Assembly: GCA_013286565.1 (NCBI GenBank)
Contig: JABDFM010000005.1
Coordinates: 1 to 64,000, forward strand
Direction: 5' to 3'
DNA length: 64,000 nucleotides
Origin: Bacteroidota bacterium
GTDB lineage: Bacteria > Bacteroidota > Bacteroidia > Sphingobacteriales > Sphingobacteriaceae
The position numbers were made by a program, and so were the translations under genes. The notes below the pieces were generated by a model. The model was not told the DNA's origin and did not search any database. It was given only the letters and a program-made list of their open reading frames with translations. Position 1 is the first letter of the stretch. Every line of letters begins with the position of its first letter. Shown here piece by piece: positions 28,123 to 37,412 of this stretch.

Positions 28123-28683
28123 TCATTGTTTCAAGTACCGAAGCGCAACACTCCCCGACTTAAAAAACGTTGACTCAACCAACTTTAGTCGCAATTTCTC
28201 TTGCAGGTTGATACCTTCAAACAACCGTCTCCCTTCTCCTATAACTATCGGGTGAACCACAAAACGATATTCGTCAATCAAGCCAAGCTCTGCAAGTTGT
28301 GTAGGAATGGCTACACCACCGGTTAAAATATTTTTGCCTTGCTCTTGTTTCAATTTAAGTACTTCGCCCTGAATGTCCGTACGAACAATTTTCGTTTTTT
28401 CCTCTTCTGCGCTGTCTAATGATTGTGAGAACACAATAATTTTGTTGACGGCGTCAAATGCCTGCGCAAATTCGTAATCCTCATTTCTATCCCCGGAGGG
28501 ATCTTTCGCTACGTCGGGCCAATAAGGAACCATCAATTGATAAGTTTTACGCCCGTAGAGGAATGTGTCGGCATCCCGCGTAAGTTGTATAAAATACTCC
28601 ATCGTTGCTTCATCGGGAAAGAATTTGGTATGGTCGCAGCAACCATCTAAGGTCGTGTTGATTGCGTAAATTAATTTTCTCAT
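28123..28683 (-). CDS. Dihydrofolate reductase family protein (RibD C-terminal-like)
   Basis: MRKLIYAINTTLDGCCDHTKFFPDEATMEYF; FLYGRKTYQLM; ILTGGVAIPTQLAELGLIDEYRFVVHPIVIGEGRRLF. Confidence 0.9.
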   Translation of the reverse strand: MRKLIYAINTTLDGCCDHTKFFPDEATMEYFIQLTRDADTFLYGRKTYQLMVPYWPDVAKDPSGDRNEDYEFAQAFDAVNKIIVFSQSLDSAEEEKTKIVRTDIQGEVLKLKQEQGKNILTGGVAIPTQLAELGLIDEYRFVVHPIVIGEGRRLFEGINLQEKLRLKLVESTFFKSGSVALRYLKQ

Positions 28684-28959
28684 TAGATTGGTTTTTTCTA
28701 ATACATTTTGCTGAGATAAAGATAAAAAAAAGACTCTTAGCACTAAGGGCGATCCGCGACAAAAAAGGGGCGTTTAAGCCAAAAGGCTATAGTCTCACCT
28801 AAAGTGATAAATCAGTCTCGAGAAAAGAGAAAATCACTGTCATCAGAAAGAAATCATTTTTTCGGTACTACTGAATCACCTGCGGTACCTACGAAAAACA
28901 TGGGTCGAAACAAAACATGGAAAAAAATGATTGTATCAGCCTTAAAAGCAATAGACAGG

Positions 28960-29862
28960 CTACGCAGAACGCGTAGCTTTTTCAATGTTATCCCACATTT
29001 CGGCCGGTATCATTTCGAGCCCGTTGAACTGACCTGCACCTTGCAGCCATTCGCCGCCGTCGATAGTAATTACCTCGCCATTGATATAGCCGGAAAAATC
29101 GGATACGAGGAAAGCGGCAAGGTTAGCCAGTTCCTGGTGTTCGCCAACACGTTTAAGCGGCACCCTGTTTTTAAAATCAAACTTTTTAGCCATATCGCCT
29201 GGAAGTAATCTTTCCCATGCCCCTTTGGTTGGAAACGGACCGGGGGCAATGGCGTTGGTACGTATACCGTGCCTTCCCCATTCAACTGCCAGGGACCGGG
29301 TCATAGCCAGCACGCCGCCTTTTGCGCAAGCTGATGGCACCACGTAAGCCGAACCCGTGAAGGCATAAGTGGTTACAATATTCAATATGTTGCCCGGTAT
29401 TTTTTCGCTGATCCAATATTTACCCAAAGCAAGTGAACAATTGGCCGAGCCTTTTAATACGATATCAATGATAGCCGAGAATGCATTAGCTGATAAACGC
29501 TCAGTGGGCGAAATAAAATTGCCGGCTGCATTATTCAACAGCACATCAACCCGGCCAAAAACCGCAATAGCTTGTTTCAGCATATTTTCAACTTCATCAT
29601 ACTTTCGCACATCGCAGGCAAGGGCCAATACCTTTCCGCCTGTTTCTGATTCCATTTCGGAAGCTGTTTGTTTGAGCACATCCAGTTTGCGGCTGGTGAT
29701 CACCAGGTTGGCGCCTAACTTTAAGAAGTAAGTGCCCATTGATTTGCCAAGGCCCGTTCCGCCACCGGTTATGATGATGGTTTTCCCTTTCAGGGCATCT
29801 TCCTTTAACATTCCGCCGACAGGTGCAGGATTATTTGTAGTTATAGATTCGCTCATGGTCAA
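28960..29862 (-). CDS. SDR family oxidoreductase (2,4-dienoyl-CoA reductase-like)
   Basis: GKTIIITGGGTGLGKSMGTYFLKLGANLVITSRK; VDVLLNNAAGNFISPTERLSANAF; AIAPGPFPTKGAWERL; in beta-oxidation cluster. Confidence 0.9.
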   Translation of the reverse strand: MTMSESITTNNPAPVGGMLKEDALKGKTIIITGGGTGLGKSMGTYFLKLGANLVITSRKLDVLKQTASEMESETGGKVLALACDVRKYDEVENMLKQAIAVFGRVDVLLNNAAGNFISPTERLSANAFSAIIDIVLKGSANCSLALGKYWISEKIPGNILNIVTTYAFTGSAYVVPSACAKGGVLAMTRSLAVEWGRHGIRTNAIAPGPFPTKGAWERLLPGDMAKKFDFKNRVPLKRVGEHQELANLAAFLVSDFSGYINGEVITIDGGEWLQGAGQFNGLEMIPAEMWDNIEKATRSA

Positions 29863-30639
29863 TTAATTAGCAGCAGTGCTTTTTGATTTTAAATTCTGGA
29901 TCATCATCTGCAGGCCCTGCCTGGTTGCGGGCGCCCACCATTGCTTCAGCATCTGGTTTAAAGTATCGGTTTGATCGCTGGCTAATTTACCGATCAGCTC
30001 CTTACGCAAATTTAACTTACTCTGGCTCCAGGTAACCGGGGGCATTTTCATGTAGGCTATTGCCTTTTCTACGGCTGTATTCATTAATCTATCAGGGGAC
30101 GTGACCTCATCGATCAGCCCTGCTTCCAGCGCTTCATTAACATTGAGCAATTTACCCTCCATTAAATATTGATAAGCTTTATGCTGACCAAGCCAAAATG
30201 AGTACAAATGAAAAACGCTATCAGGAACAATGATACCTACAGGTATCTCATTTAAACCGATGATGAATTTCCCTTCGGCCATCACCCTGTAATCACAGCA
30301 AATGGCCAGCACACAACCGCCCGCCGGGCTATGCCCGCTGATAGCAGCTATCAATGGTTTTTTGAAAGTCGCCAAAGCATTCTGCAAACCTAAAAAACCG
30401 ATCCAAAATTCACTGCTTTGATCCTCATTGTAATCATAGGCTTCGATCAGGTCGATGCCGGAAGAGAAAAAACCTTCTTTGCCGGTTAGTATCACAGCAC
30501 CTACCGCAGCATCGCTTTCCAGCGTTTTAATGCAGTCGGTCAGCTCTTTGATCATTTGATGATTGATCGGATTTGAGCGCCCCCTATCGAGCGTAATTAA
30601 AGCCAGTCGGTCGCGTATGGTTAGTTGGAATGTGCTCAT
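29863..30639 (-). CDS. Enoyl-CoA hydratase/isomerase family protein
   Basis: LITLDRGRSNPINHQMIKEL; FFSSGIDL; LIAAISGHSPAGGCVLAICCDYRVM. Confidence 0.92.
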   Translation of the reverse strand: MSTFQLTIRDRLALITLDRGRSNPINHQMIKELTDCIKTLESDAAVGAVILTGKEGFFSSGIDLIEAYDYNEDQSSEFWIGFLGLQNALATFKKPLIAAISGHSPAGGCVLAICCDYRVMAEGKFIIGLNEIPVGIIVPDSVFHLYSFWLGQHKAYQYLMEGKLLNVNEALEAGLIDEVTSPDRLMNTAVEKAIAYMKMPPVTWSQSKLNLRKELIGKLASDQTDTLNQMLKQWWAPATRQGLQMMIQNLKSKSTAAN

Positions 30640-30648
30640 CGGGTTAAT

Positions 30649-32463
30649 TTAATTTACGAGGGATGGATTTTGGCTTACTTCGTCCGTGTACATTTTATCT
30701 ATTTCGGCTTTGTACTTTTCGGTGATCACTTTTCGTTTCATTTTCCCTGTCGGTGTAAGCTCGCCGCTTTCTATCGACCATTCATCAGGAAGTAATGCTA
30801 TTTTCTTCACTTGCTCCACATGGTTAAACTCAGGGTTATAATTATTGACGATCGATTGGTAAAGTTCGATCACCCTGGCATCTTTGAGCAACTCTCCATG
30901 CGAGGTAAAAGGGATATCATTTTGCTTGCACCAGGGTTGTAAATGAATGTAGGAAGGGACGATCAGCGCTGCTGTGAACTTCATCCCTGCACCAACAACC
31001 ATCATTTGTTCAATAAAAGAGCTCTCCTTCATCTTATTTTCAATCGGCGTTGGCGCTACATATTTGCCGCCGGATGTTTTAAATATCTCTTTTTTGCGGT
31101 CGGTTATTTTCAGGAAAGAATCTTTATCAAATTCACCTATATCACCCGTGTGGAACCATCCGCCTTCCATTACTTCTGCCGTCAATTCGGGATTTTTATA
31201 ATAGCCTACCATCACATTCGGACCCTTGCAAAGTATTTCGCCATCATCGGCTATCTTAACCTGCACATCAGCCAATAAAGGGCCTACTGTTCCAAATCTT
31301 CTGCCGCTTTTATTATAATGGTTAACGGAAATTACCGGCGAAGTTTCGGTCAGCCCATAACCTTCTAAAATAACAATATTGGCCGCGGTAAATATTTTTG
31401 CCAATCGTACCGGGCAAGCGGAACTGCCCAAAACTATCGCTTTCACGTTTCCGCCTATGGCATTCCGCCATTTACTATAAACCAATTTATCGGCGATGGC
31501 TAACTTTATTTTATACCATAAACTGGTGCCATCGATCTCAAACTCCTCAGCAACTTTTATCGACCAGAAAAATATCTTCCGTTTAATGCCGGTTAGCTTC
31601 TGCCCCTCTACCATGATTTTCTCAAATACTTTCTCCAGCAAACGTGGTACGGCGGTAAAAATAGAGGGCTTTACTTCCTTCATATTTGCGCCGATGGTGT
31701 CCATGCTTTCGGCATAATAAATGGAATAATTATAGAAGAGAAAAGTATAGGTGCACATTTTTTCGAAAATGTGGTTCAACGGCAAAAAACTAAGCACTCG
31801 TCTTTCTACTATCGGTATCTGCATCAGCAGATCTCCGGAAGCCATGGCATTGCTCAGGATATTTTTGTGGGTAAGCACCACGCCTTTAGGCCTGCCGGTA
31901 GTGCCCGAAGTATAGATAATGGTAGCAACATCATTTTCGGTGATCTTGCTGCTTATTTCATTTGATCTTTGCTGATAATCTTCTTTTAGCGGTTGAAATA
32001 ATTTCGTCCAGTGGGTGCAGCCTTCAATCTCATCAAAAGTATAGATCCCTTTTAACGATGGTATATTGGCCGACACTTGCTTTGCTTTATCGCATAAGTC
32101 TTTATTGCTGACGAATACATATTTAACTTCAGCCTCAACTAATATCTGCTCTATTTCTTTATTACCGGTATTTGGGTACAAGGGCACCAATATGGCGCCG
32201 GTTAGTTGCACGGCGAGGTCAACTATCAGCCATTCAGGTCTGCCGCTGCTGATCAGTCCTATTTTATCACGACCTTCCGTAGTGCTATCCCCGGCGGAAA
32301 TACCCATATCCAGCAAAGCCTGCGACAACTGATGGATCATATCATGCACCTCTGTGGTGCTGTATGATTTCCATACGCCATCCACCTTTGCATTTAAAAA
32401 GTCGGCCCTCGGCTCTTTGGCCTGGCCTGCCATGCAATCAAACAATCTTGTCGCTTTTTCCAT
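30649..32463 (-). CDS. Long-chain fatty acid-CoA ligase (AMP-binding)
   Basis: TIIYTSGTTGRPKGVVLTHKNI; ILEGYGLTETSPVISVN; WFHTGDIGEFDKDSFLKITDRKKEIFKTSGGKYVAP. Confidence 0.95.
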   Translation of the reverse strand: MEKATRLFDCMAGQAKEPRADFLNAKVDGVWKSYSTTEVHDMIHQLSQALLDMGISAGDSTTEGRDKIGLISSGRPEWLIVDLAVQLTGAILVPLYPNTGNKEIEQILVEAEVKYVFVSNKDLCDKAKQVSANIPSLKGIYTFDEIEGCTHWTKLFQPLKEDYQQRSNEISSKITENDVATIIYTSGTTGRPKGVVLTHKNILSNAMASGDLLMQIPIVERRVLSFLPLNHIFEKMCTYTFLFYNYSIYYAESMDTIGANMKEVKPSIFTAVPRLLEKVFEKIMVEGQKLTGIKRKIFFWSIKVAEEFEIDGTSLWYKIKLAIADKLVYSKWRNAIGGNVKAIVLGSSACPVRLAKIFTAANIVILEGYGLTETSPVISVNHYNKSGRRFGTVGPLLADVQVKIADDGEILCKGPNVMVGYYKNPELTAEVMEGGWFHTGDIGEFDKDSFLKITDRKKEIFKTSGGKYVAPTPIENKMKESSFIEQMMVVGAGMKFTAALIVPSYIHLQPWCKQNDIPFTSHGELLKDARVIELYQSIVNNYNPEFNHVEQVKKIALLPDEWSIESGELTPTGKMKRKVITEKYKAEIDKMYTDEVSQNPSLVN

Positions 32464-32490
32464 ATTGGCAACAGTTATTCAGATAAAGGT

Positions 32491-33666
32491 TTATAATAAT
32501 TCAAATATACCCGCTGCACCTTGCCCTGTGCCCACACACATGGTAACCATACCATATTTTTTGTCCCGCCTTTTCAATTCATTAAAAAGCTGAACAGAAA
32601 GCTTTGCACCTGTGCAACCCAGCGGATGGCCAAGCGCTATGGCCCCGCCATTTACATTGATGATCTCCGGGTCAAGATCAAGCCCTTTGATCACCGCTAA
32701 TGACTGCGAAGCAAAAGCTTCATTTAGCTCGATAAGTTCCACGTCCTGCTGTTTCATCCCAGCCATTTTCAACACTTTCGGAATAGCAACCAGTGGACCA
32801 ATACCCATAATTCGCGGCGGTACACCGGCAACTGCATAGTTAACCATCCTGGCAATGGGTGTCAAATTATTCGCTTTTAAGAAGCGCTCGCTAACTACCA
32901 TTACAAAAGCGGCGCCATCACTTGTCTGCGAGGAGTTGCCCGCGGTTACCACGCCCTTCGCGTCAAAAACAGGCTTCAGTTTATTTAAAGCGTCGATAGA
33001 TGTATCGGCACGCGGGCCTTCGTCGGTATCAACTTTAAACTCCCTGTTTTTTTTCTTACCGCTTTCGTCCACGTAGGTTTCCACAACATTTACCGGTACT
33101 ATTTCGTCCTTAAATTTATCGTTTTTAATGGCGCTGATAGCTTTTTGGTGCGAGCCATAAGCAAACTGGTCCTGTTCTTCGCGACTGATATTATACTCCT
33201 TTGCAACAGCTTCTGCAGTCAACCCCATGCCCCAGTAATAATCCGGATGAGCCAAAGCAACATCAGCATTGGGCACGATGCGCCAGCCACCCATCGGCAG
33301 CAGGCTCATGCTTTCCACACCACCTGCAATAATGCAATCGGCAATGCCGCTATGTATTTTTGCTGATGCGATAGCGATGGTCTCCAAACCTGATGCGCAG
33401 TAGCGGTTTACAGTCATGCCGGGTACTTTATCAGTATCTAAAGCAATTAATGAGATCAACCGGGCCACATTAAGACCCTGTTCGGCCTCGGGGGTAGCAT
33501 TGCCCACGATCACATCCTCTATCTGCTCCTTATCCACATTAGGCACCGATGCCATCAGGTGCTTGATAACGTCCGCGGCAAGTGTATCCGGTCGGGTAAA
33601 TCTAAATCCGCCACGGGTAGCTTTTCCAACAGCGCTGCGGCTGGCTGCCACTATATATGCGTTCAT
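32491..33666 (-). CDS. fadA: Acetyl-CoA C-acyltransferase (thiolase)
   Basis: VNRYCASGLETIAIASAKI; ELNEAFASQ; NVNGGAIALGHPLGCTGAK; MVTMCVGTGQGAAGIFE. Confidence 0.96.
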   Translation of the reverse strand: MNAYIVAASRSAVGKATRGGFRFTRPDTLAADVIKHLMASVPNVDKEQIEDVIVGNATPEAEQGLNVARLISLIALDTDKVPGMTVNRYCASGLETIAIASAKIHSGIADCIIAGGVESMSLLPMGGWRIVPNADVALAHPDYYWGMGLTAEAVAKEYNISREEQDQFAYGSHQKAISAIKNDKFKDEIVPVNVVETYVDESGKKKNREFKVDTDEGPRADTSIDALNKLKPVFDAKGVVTAGNSSQTSDGAAFVMVVSERFLKANNLTPIARMVNYAVAGVPPRIMGIGPLVAIPKVLKMAGMKQQDVELIELNEAFASQSLAVIKGLDLDPEIINVNGGAIALGHPLGCTGAKLSVQLFNELKRRDKKYGMVTMCVGTGQGAAGIFELL

Positions 33667-33693
33667 TTATTTACGTTTTGTTCTTGTTAAAAA

Positions 33694-36075
33694 TTAGTTC
33701 CTCAATACTTTTCCGCCAGTTATGATGGATTGTATTCTTTCAAGCGTTTTCTTTTCGGTGCAAAGCGAAATGAAAGCTTCACGCTCCAACCCTAACAGGT
33801 AGTCCTCGCTTACTATGGATGGCTGGGAAAGGTCGCCACCCGAAAGCACGTAGGCCAGTTTCTGCGAAATTTTCACATCATGCTCGCTGATATAATTGCC
33901 GCTGTACATGGTATTAGCGCCCACATAGCCTAAGCCGAGGGCCTGCTTGCCCAGCACCCGGATATCGCTACGCGGGATGGGTTGCACGTAGCCTTCATCG
34001 GCCATTTGCAGGCATTGTTGCTTGGCTTCAGCTAATAACCGGTTGCGCGATACCACCACGACATCCCTGCCTTTTTTAAGATAGCCAAACTCGAACGCCT
34101 CGTAAGCTGAAGTGGATACTTTGGCCTGCCCGATGGTTAAAAACCTATCCCTGAAATTATTCAGCTCGATATCACCATCCTGCAATTCATCCGAAAGGCG
34201 CAGGGCAAATTCCTTCGTTCCGCCGCCGCCCGGTATCAGGCCAACACCAAACTCAACCAAACCCATATATAATTCAGCATGGGCCACTACCTTATCGGCA
34301 TGGAGGCACATTTCGCAACCGCCGCCCAAAGCCATCTGGTGAGGCGCTATGACCACCGGAATGGACGAGTAACGTATCCGCATCATGGTGTTTTGGAAAG
34401 CTTTTACAACCGCGTTCAACTCATCAAACTCCTGTTCAACAGCCATCATAAATATCATACCTACATTGGCCCCTGCGCTGAAATTTGCCCCCTCGTTGGA
34501 TATCACCAAGCCTTTATAGCTTGTTTCGGCAAGTGTGATTGCTTTATTAATGCCTTCGATCACTTCGCCGCCGATGGTATTCATTTTAGTATGAAACTCC
34601 AGGTTGAGGATGCCATCACCAATATCGGTAATGGTAGTGCCGCTGTTTTTCCATACGGTATTTGTTGCACGGATATTATCCAGCAATATAAACCCTTCCG
34701 TACCCGGAATTACCTTGTAGCTTTTTGATGGAATATCATAATACAGGCGTTTGCCGTTCTCTATTTTATAGAAGCTTTTTGAACCAGCTGCCAGCATATC
34801 ATATACCCATTGGGCAGGTTTATTCCCGACAGCTTCCATTGCTTTTATGGTATCCTCAACGCCCAACGCATCCCATTTTTCAAATGGCCCCATTTCCCAA
34901 CCAAACCCGGCACAGGTAGCGGCATCTATTTTATAAAGCTCGTCAGCTATTTCGGGGATACGGTTGCTGGCATAAGCGAATAACTGGTAAAACGTAGCCC
35001 GGTAAAAATCACCTGCTTTATCTTTTGCGGCAAACAGAATCTTAAGCCTATCCTTCAAACTATCAACTGTTTTAGTGGTTTCGAGCGAAACGAATTTTAC
35101 TTTTTGCGATGGTTTGTATTCCAATGTTTTCAGGTCGAGCGCAAAAAACTGGTTTGTGCCGTCAACTTTTTCCTTTTTATAAAAACCCTGGCCGGTTTTA
35201 CTCCCCAGCCAGTTATTTTTTACCATCCCATCCACAAATTCGGGGATCTTAAATAACTCCCTTGCTTCATCATCCGGCGCATTATCATAAAGGCCTTTGG
35301 CCACATGCACCATCGTATCTAAACCCACCACATCATTGGTGCGGAATGTAGCTGATTTGGGGTGACCAATAACCGGCCCGGTAAGCTTATCTACTTCTTC
35401 AACGGTCATCCCGGTTTTTTCTACATAATGCAGCACACTCATGATGCTGAAAACGCCGATACGGTTACCTATGAAGGCGGGGGTATCTTTGGCTAATACC
35501 GTAGTTTTGCCCAGGTACTTTTCGCCATACTCCATCAGGAAATCTACCACTCCCGGTAAGGTATCTTTTGTCGGGATGATCTCCAGCAGTTTTAAATAGC
35601 GGGGAGGGTTAAAGAAATGGCTCCCGCAAAAATGTTTTTTAAAATCTTCGCTGCGGCCCTCAGCCATTAAATGGATCGGTATGCCGGACGTATTGGAAGT
35701 GATCAATGTGCCGGGTTTCCTGTATTTTTCTACGTTTTCAAATACCTTTTGTTTAATATCTAAACGCTCAACCACGACCTCTATCACCCAATCGCAGTCA
35801 GCAATTTTCGACAGATCATCATCAAAATTTCCGGTTGTAATGCGTTTGGCAAATGATTTAAGATAGATAGGCGAAGGGTTTGATTTTAAGGCAAAATCCA
35901 AGGCATCATTAACAATTTTATTCCTGGCTTTTTTATCGTCCGAAAAGGCATCTTTAGGTACAATATCGAGCAGTAGCACCTGCAAGCCGATATTGGCAAA
36001 ATGACAGGCGATACGGCTGCCCATCACGCCTGAACCCAGTACTGCAACCTTCTTTATAATTTGTTTAGCATCCAT
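33694..36075 (-). CDS. 3-hydroxyacyl-CoA dehydrogenase / enoyl-CoA hydratase fusion
   Basis: IKKVAVLGSGVMGSRIACHFANIGLQVLLLDI; GSHFFNPPRYLKLLEIIP; GLVISNEGANFSAGAN; MALGGGCEMCLHADKVVAHAELYMGLVEFGVGLIPGGGG. Confidence 0.95.
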   Translation of the reverse strand: MDAKQIIKKVAVLGSGVMGSRIACHFANIGLQVLLLDIVPKDAFSDDKKARNKIVNDALDFALKSNPSPIYLKSFAKRITTGNFDDDLSKIADCDWVIEVVVERLDIKQKVFENVEKYRKPGTLITSNTSGIPIHLMAEGRSEDFKKHFCGSHFFNPPRYLKLLEIIPTKDTLPGVVDFLMEYGEKYLGKTTVLAKDTPAFIGNRIGVFSIMSVLHYVEKTGMTVEEVDKLTGPVIGHPKSATFRTNDVVGLDTMVHVAKGLYDNAPDDEARELFKIPEFVDGMVKNNWLGSKTGQGFYKKEKVDGTNQFFALDLKTLEYKPSQKVKFVSLETTKTVDSLKDRLKILFAAKDKAGDFYRATFYQLFAYASNRIPEIADELYKIDAATCAGFGWEMGPFEKWDALGVEDTIKAMEAVGNKPAQWVYDMLAAGSKSFYKIENGKRLYYDIPSKSYKVIPGTEGFILLDNIRATNTVWKNSGTTITDIGDGILNLEFHTKMNTIGGEVIEGINKAITLAETSYKGLVISNEGANFSAGANVGMIFMMAVEQEFDELNAVVKAFQNTMMRIRYSSIPVVIAPHQMALGGGCEMCLHADKVVAHAELYMGLVEFGVGLIPGGGGTKEFALRLSDELQDGDIELNNFRDRFLTIGQAKVSTSAYEAFEFGYLKKGRDVVVVSRNRLLAEAKQQCLQMADEGYVQPIPRSDIRVLGKQALGLGYVGANTMYSGNYISEHDVKISQKLAYVLSGGDLSQPSIVSEDYLLGLEREAFISLCTEKKTLERIQSIITGGKVLRN

Positions 36076-36112
36076 TAGTATAGTATCTGCTTGTGTTTTT
36101 TAAAGTTTAAAT

Positions 36113-36571
36113 TTATTCTGCCCGAGTCCAGGTAGTTGTGCGCCCGAAAAGTGATATACCGATGTACCCACGTATATCTAAGGTATTGCCCTTATAGGTC
36201 ATTTTGCAGGAATAGGTCTTACCATTATTGGGATCATAAATGGTGCCGTCGGTGTATTTGTTTTTATCATCATCGTCTTTTACAAAATCAGCCAGTACTG
36301 GTAAACCCAGCCTTGGCCTGGTGCGTAATTTCTCGTCCGAGTTTAGTTCGTCAACTTTAGGCTTGCCATTTTTCAAAGGTTCTTTCAGCCATACCACCTT
36401 GCCGTAAAACTTGCCGTTGGTCGCCTTGGTGATCAGTATCTTAGCGCTTTTTACATCATTGTACCACAAGCCTTCGATTTGATCGGTTTGCGCCTTAGCG
36501 ATCACATTTACTGATAGTATGATAGCGATCACTAAAATAAAACGGGGTAAATTTTTCCTGATTACAGACAT
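36113..36571 (-). CDS. DUF2147 family secreted protein
   Basis: IEGLWYNDVKSAKILITKATNGKFYGKVVWL; DGTIYDPNNGKTYSCKMTYKGNTLDIRGYIGISLFGRTTTWTR. Confidence 0.88.
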   Translation of the reverse strand: MSVIRKNLPRFILVIAIILSVNVIAKAQTDQIEGLWYNDVKSAKILITKATNGKFYGKVVWLKEPLKNGKPKVDELNSDEKLRTRPRLGLPVLADFVKDDDDKNKYTDGTIYDPNNGKTYSCKMTYKGNTLDIRGYIGISLFGRTTTWTRAE

Positions 36572-36671
36572 AGCTTATTGAATATTATTGTGAAATAATT
36601 AAATCTATACTCCGGCCTGTCTGTATCATCACAAACAATGGATAGAAAAGAAACAGGCAGAATTATAAAAA

Positions 36672-36697
36672 GTTAGCCCCGATAATTACCGGGGTGG
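36672..36697 (-). terminator. Hairpin terminator-like sequence between thioesterase and DUF2147 genes
   Basis: Minus strand: ccaccccggtaattatcggggctaacttttt. Confidence 0.5.
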
Positions 36698-36809
36698 TTT
36701 ATAATAACAAATATCCTTTTTAGCAGCGTTTTACAAAGGGCTAAATGGCGGAAACATTTGTCAATATTTCGGCAAATAAAATGTCAGTTTTATTTAATCG
36801 GGCTGGGTG

Positions 36810-37241
36810 CTATTCTTCAACATAATCGGTGCTCCTGGGCGCCTTCATGTACATTTCGCTTAATTCGGTAGGTAATATAGCCAATTTGCGCTTTTCCATA
36901 TCGATCCACGCGCCATCAGCTACAATTATTGCAGCTTTAACACCATCCCCACGATATAACTCATGCCGTATAGACCAACGCGAACCATCCCGCCGGGATT
37001 TGGTCAACTCGCAGGTTACTTTGATGTGCTCATTAATTCCTATTTCGCGTAAATAAATTAGTTCTTCTCTAAATAATACCGGTCCTATTTTAAATTCATA
37101 TAGTTTGGGTAAGGTTAAACCTAAACTTTCCAGCATGATGATACGCGCCTGCGCCGCAAAATCAGCATAGGCCGAGTGCCTCATGTGCTGGTTCGAGTCG
37201 ATCTGTGACCAAAGCACCTGTCCTTCATAAAATAAATTCAT
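36810..37241 (-). CDS. Acyl-CoA thioesterase (hotdog fold)
   Basis: VLWSQIDSNQHMRHSAYADFAAQARI 4HBT-like pattern; in fatty-acid cluster. Confidence 0.85.
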   Translation of the reverse strand: MNLFYEGQVLWSQIDSNQHMRHSAYADFAAQARIIMLESLGLTLPKLYEFKIGPVLFREELIYLREIGINEHIKVTCELTKSRRDGSRWSIRHELYRGDGVKAAIIVADGAWIDMEKRKLAILPTELSEMYMKAPRSTDYVEE

Positions 37242-37279
37242 AGGTTGGGGTTATTTATAGTTTTGAACCGTTGAAACTT

Positions 37280-37390
37280 TGTCATTTCGAACGATAGAGA
37301 GAGAAACCCTATACTATATACAGGTCGCCAACATGCATTGCCCGCCTTTCGCTTGTATAAGATTTCTCCTCGTTCCTCGTCGAAATGACA
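37280..37390. repeat. TGTCATTTCGA...TCGAAATGACA intergenic inverted-repeat element
   Basis: 11-bp perfect terminal arms at 37280-37290 and 37380-37390, inner gatttctcctcgttcctcg. Confidence 0.85.
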
Positions 37391-37412
37391 GTCGCTTTTT
37401 ATTACAAAGTGT

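Noticed and set aside
28804-29208. 134-aa plus-strand ORF overlapping SDR 3' end and the upstream gap
   Set aside because: Mostly antisense to the conserved SDR gene; N-terminal part MGRNKTWKKMIVSALKAIDRLRR is unsupported by any family I recognise.
34279-34728. 149-aa plus-strand ORF inside the FadB-like gene
   Set aside because: Antisense shadow of a strongly conserved coding region with no recognisable domain.
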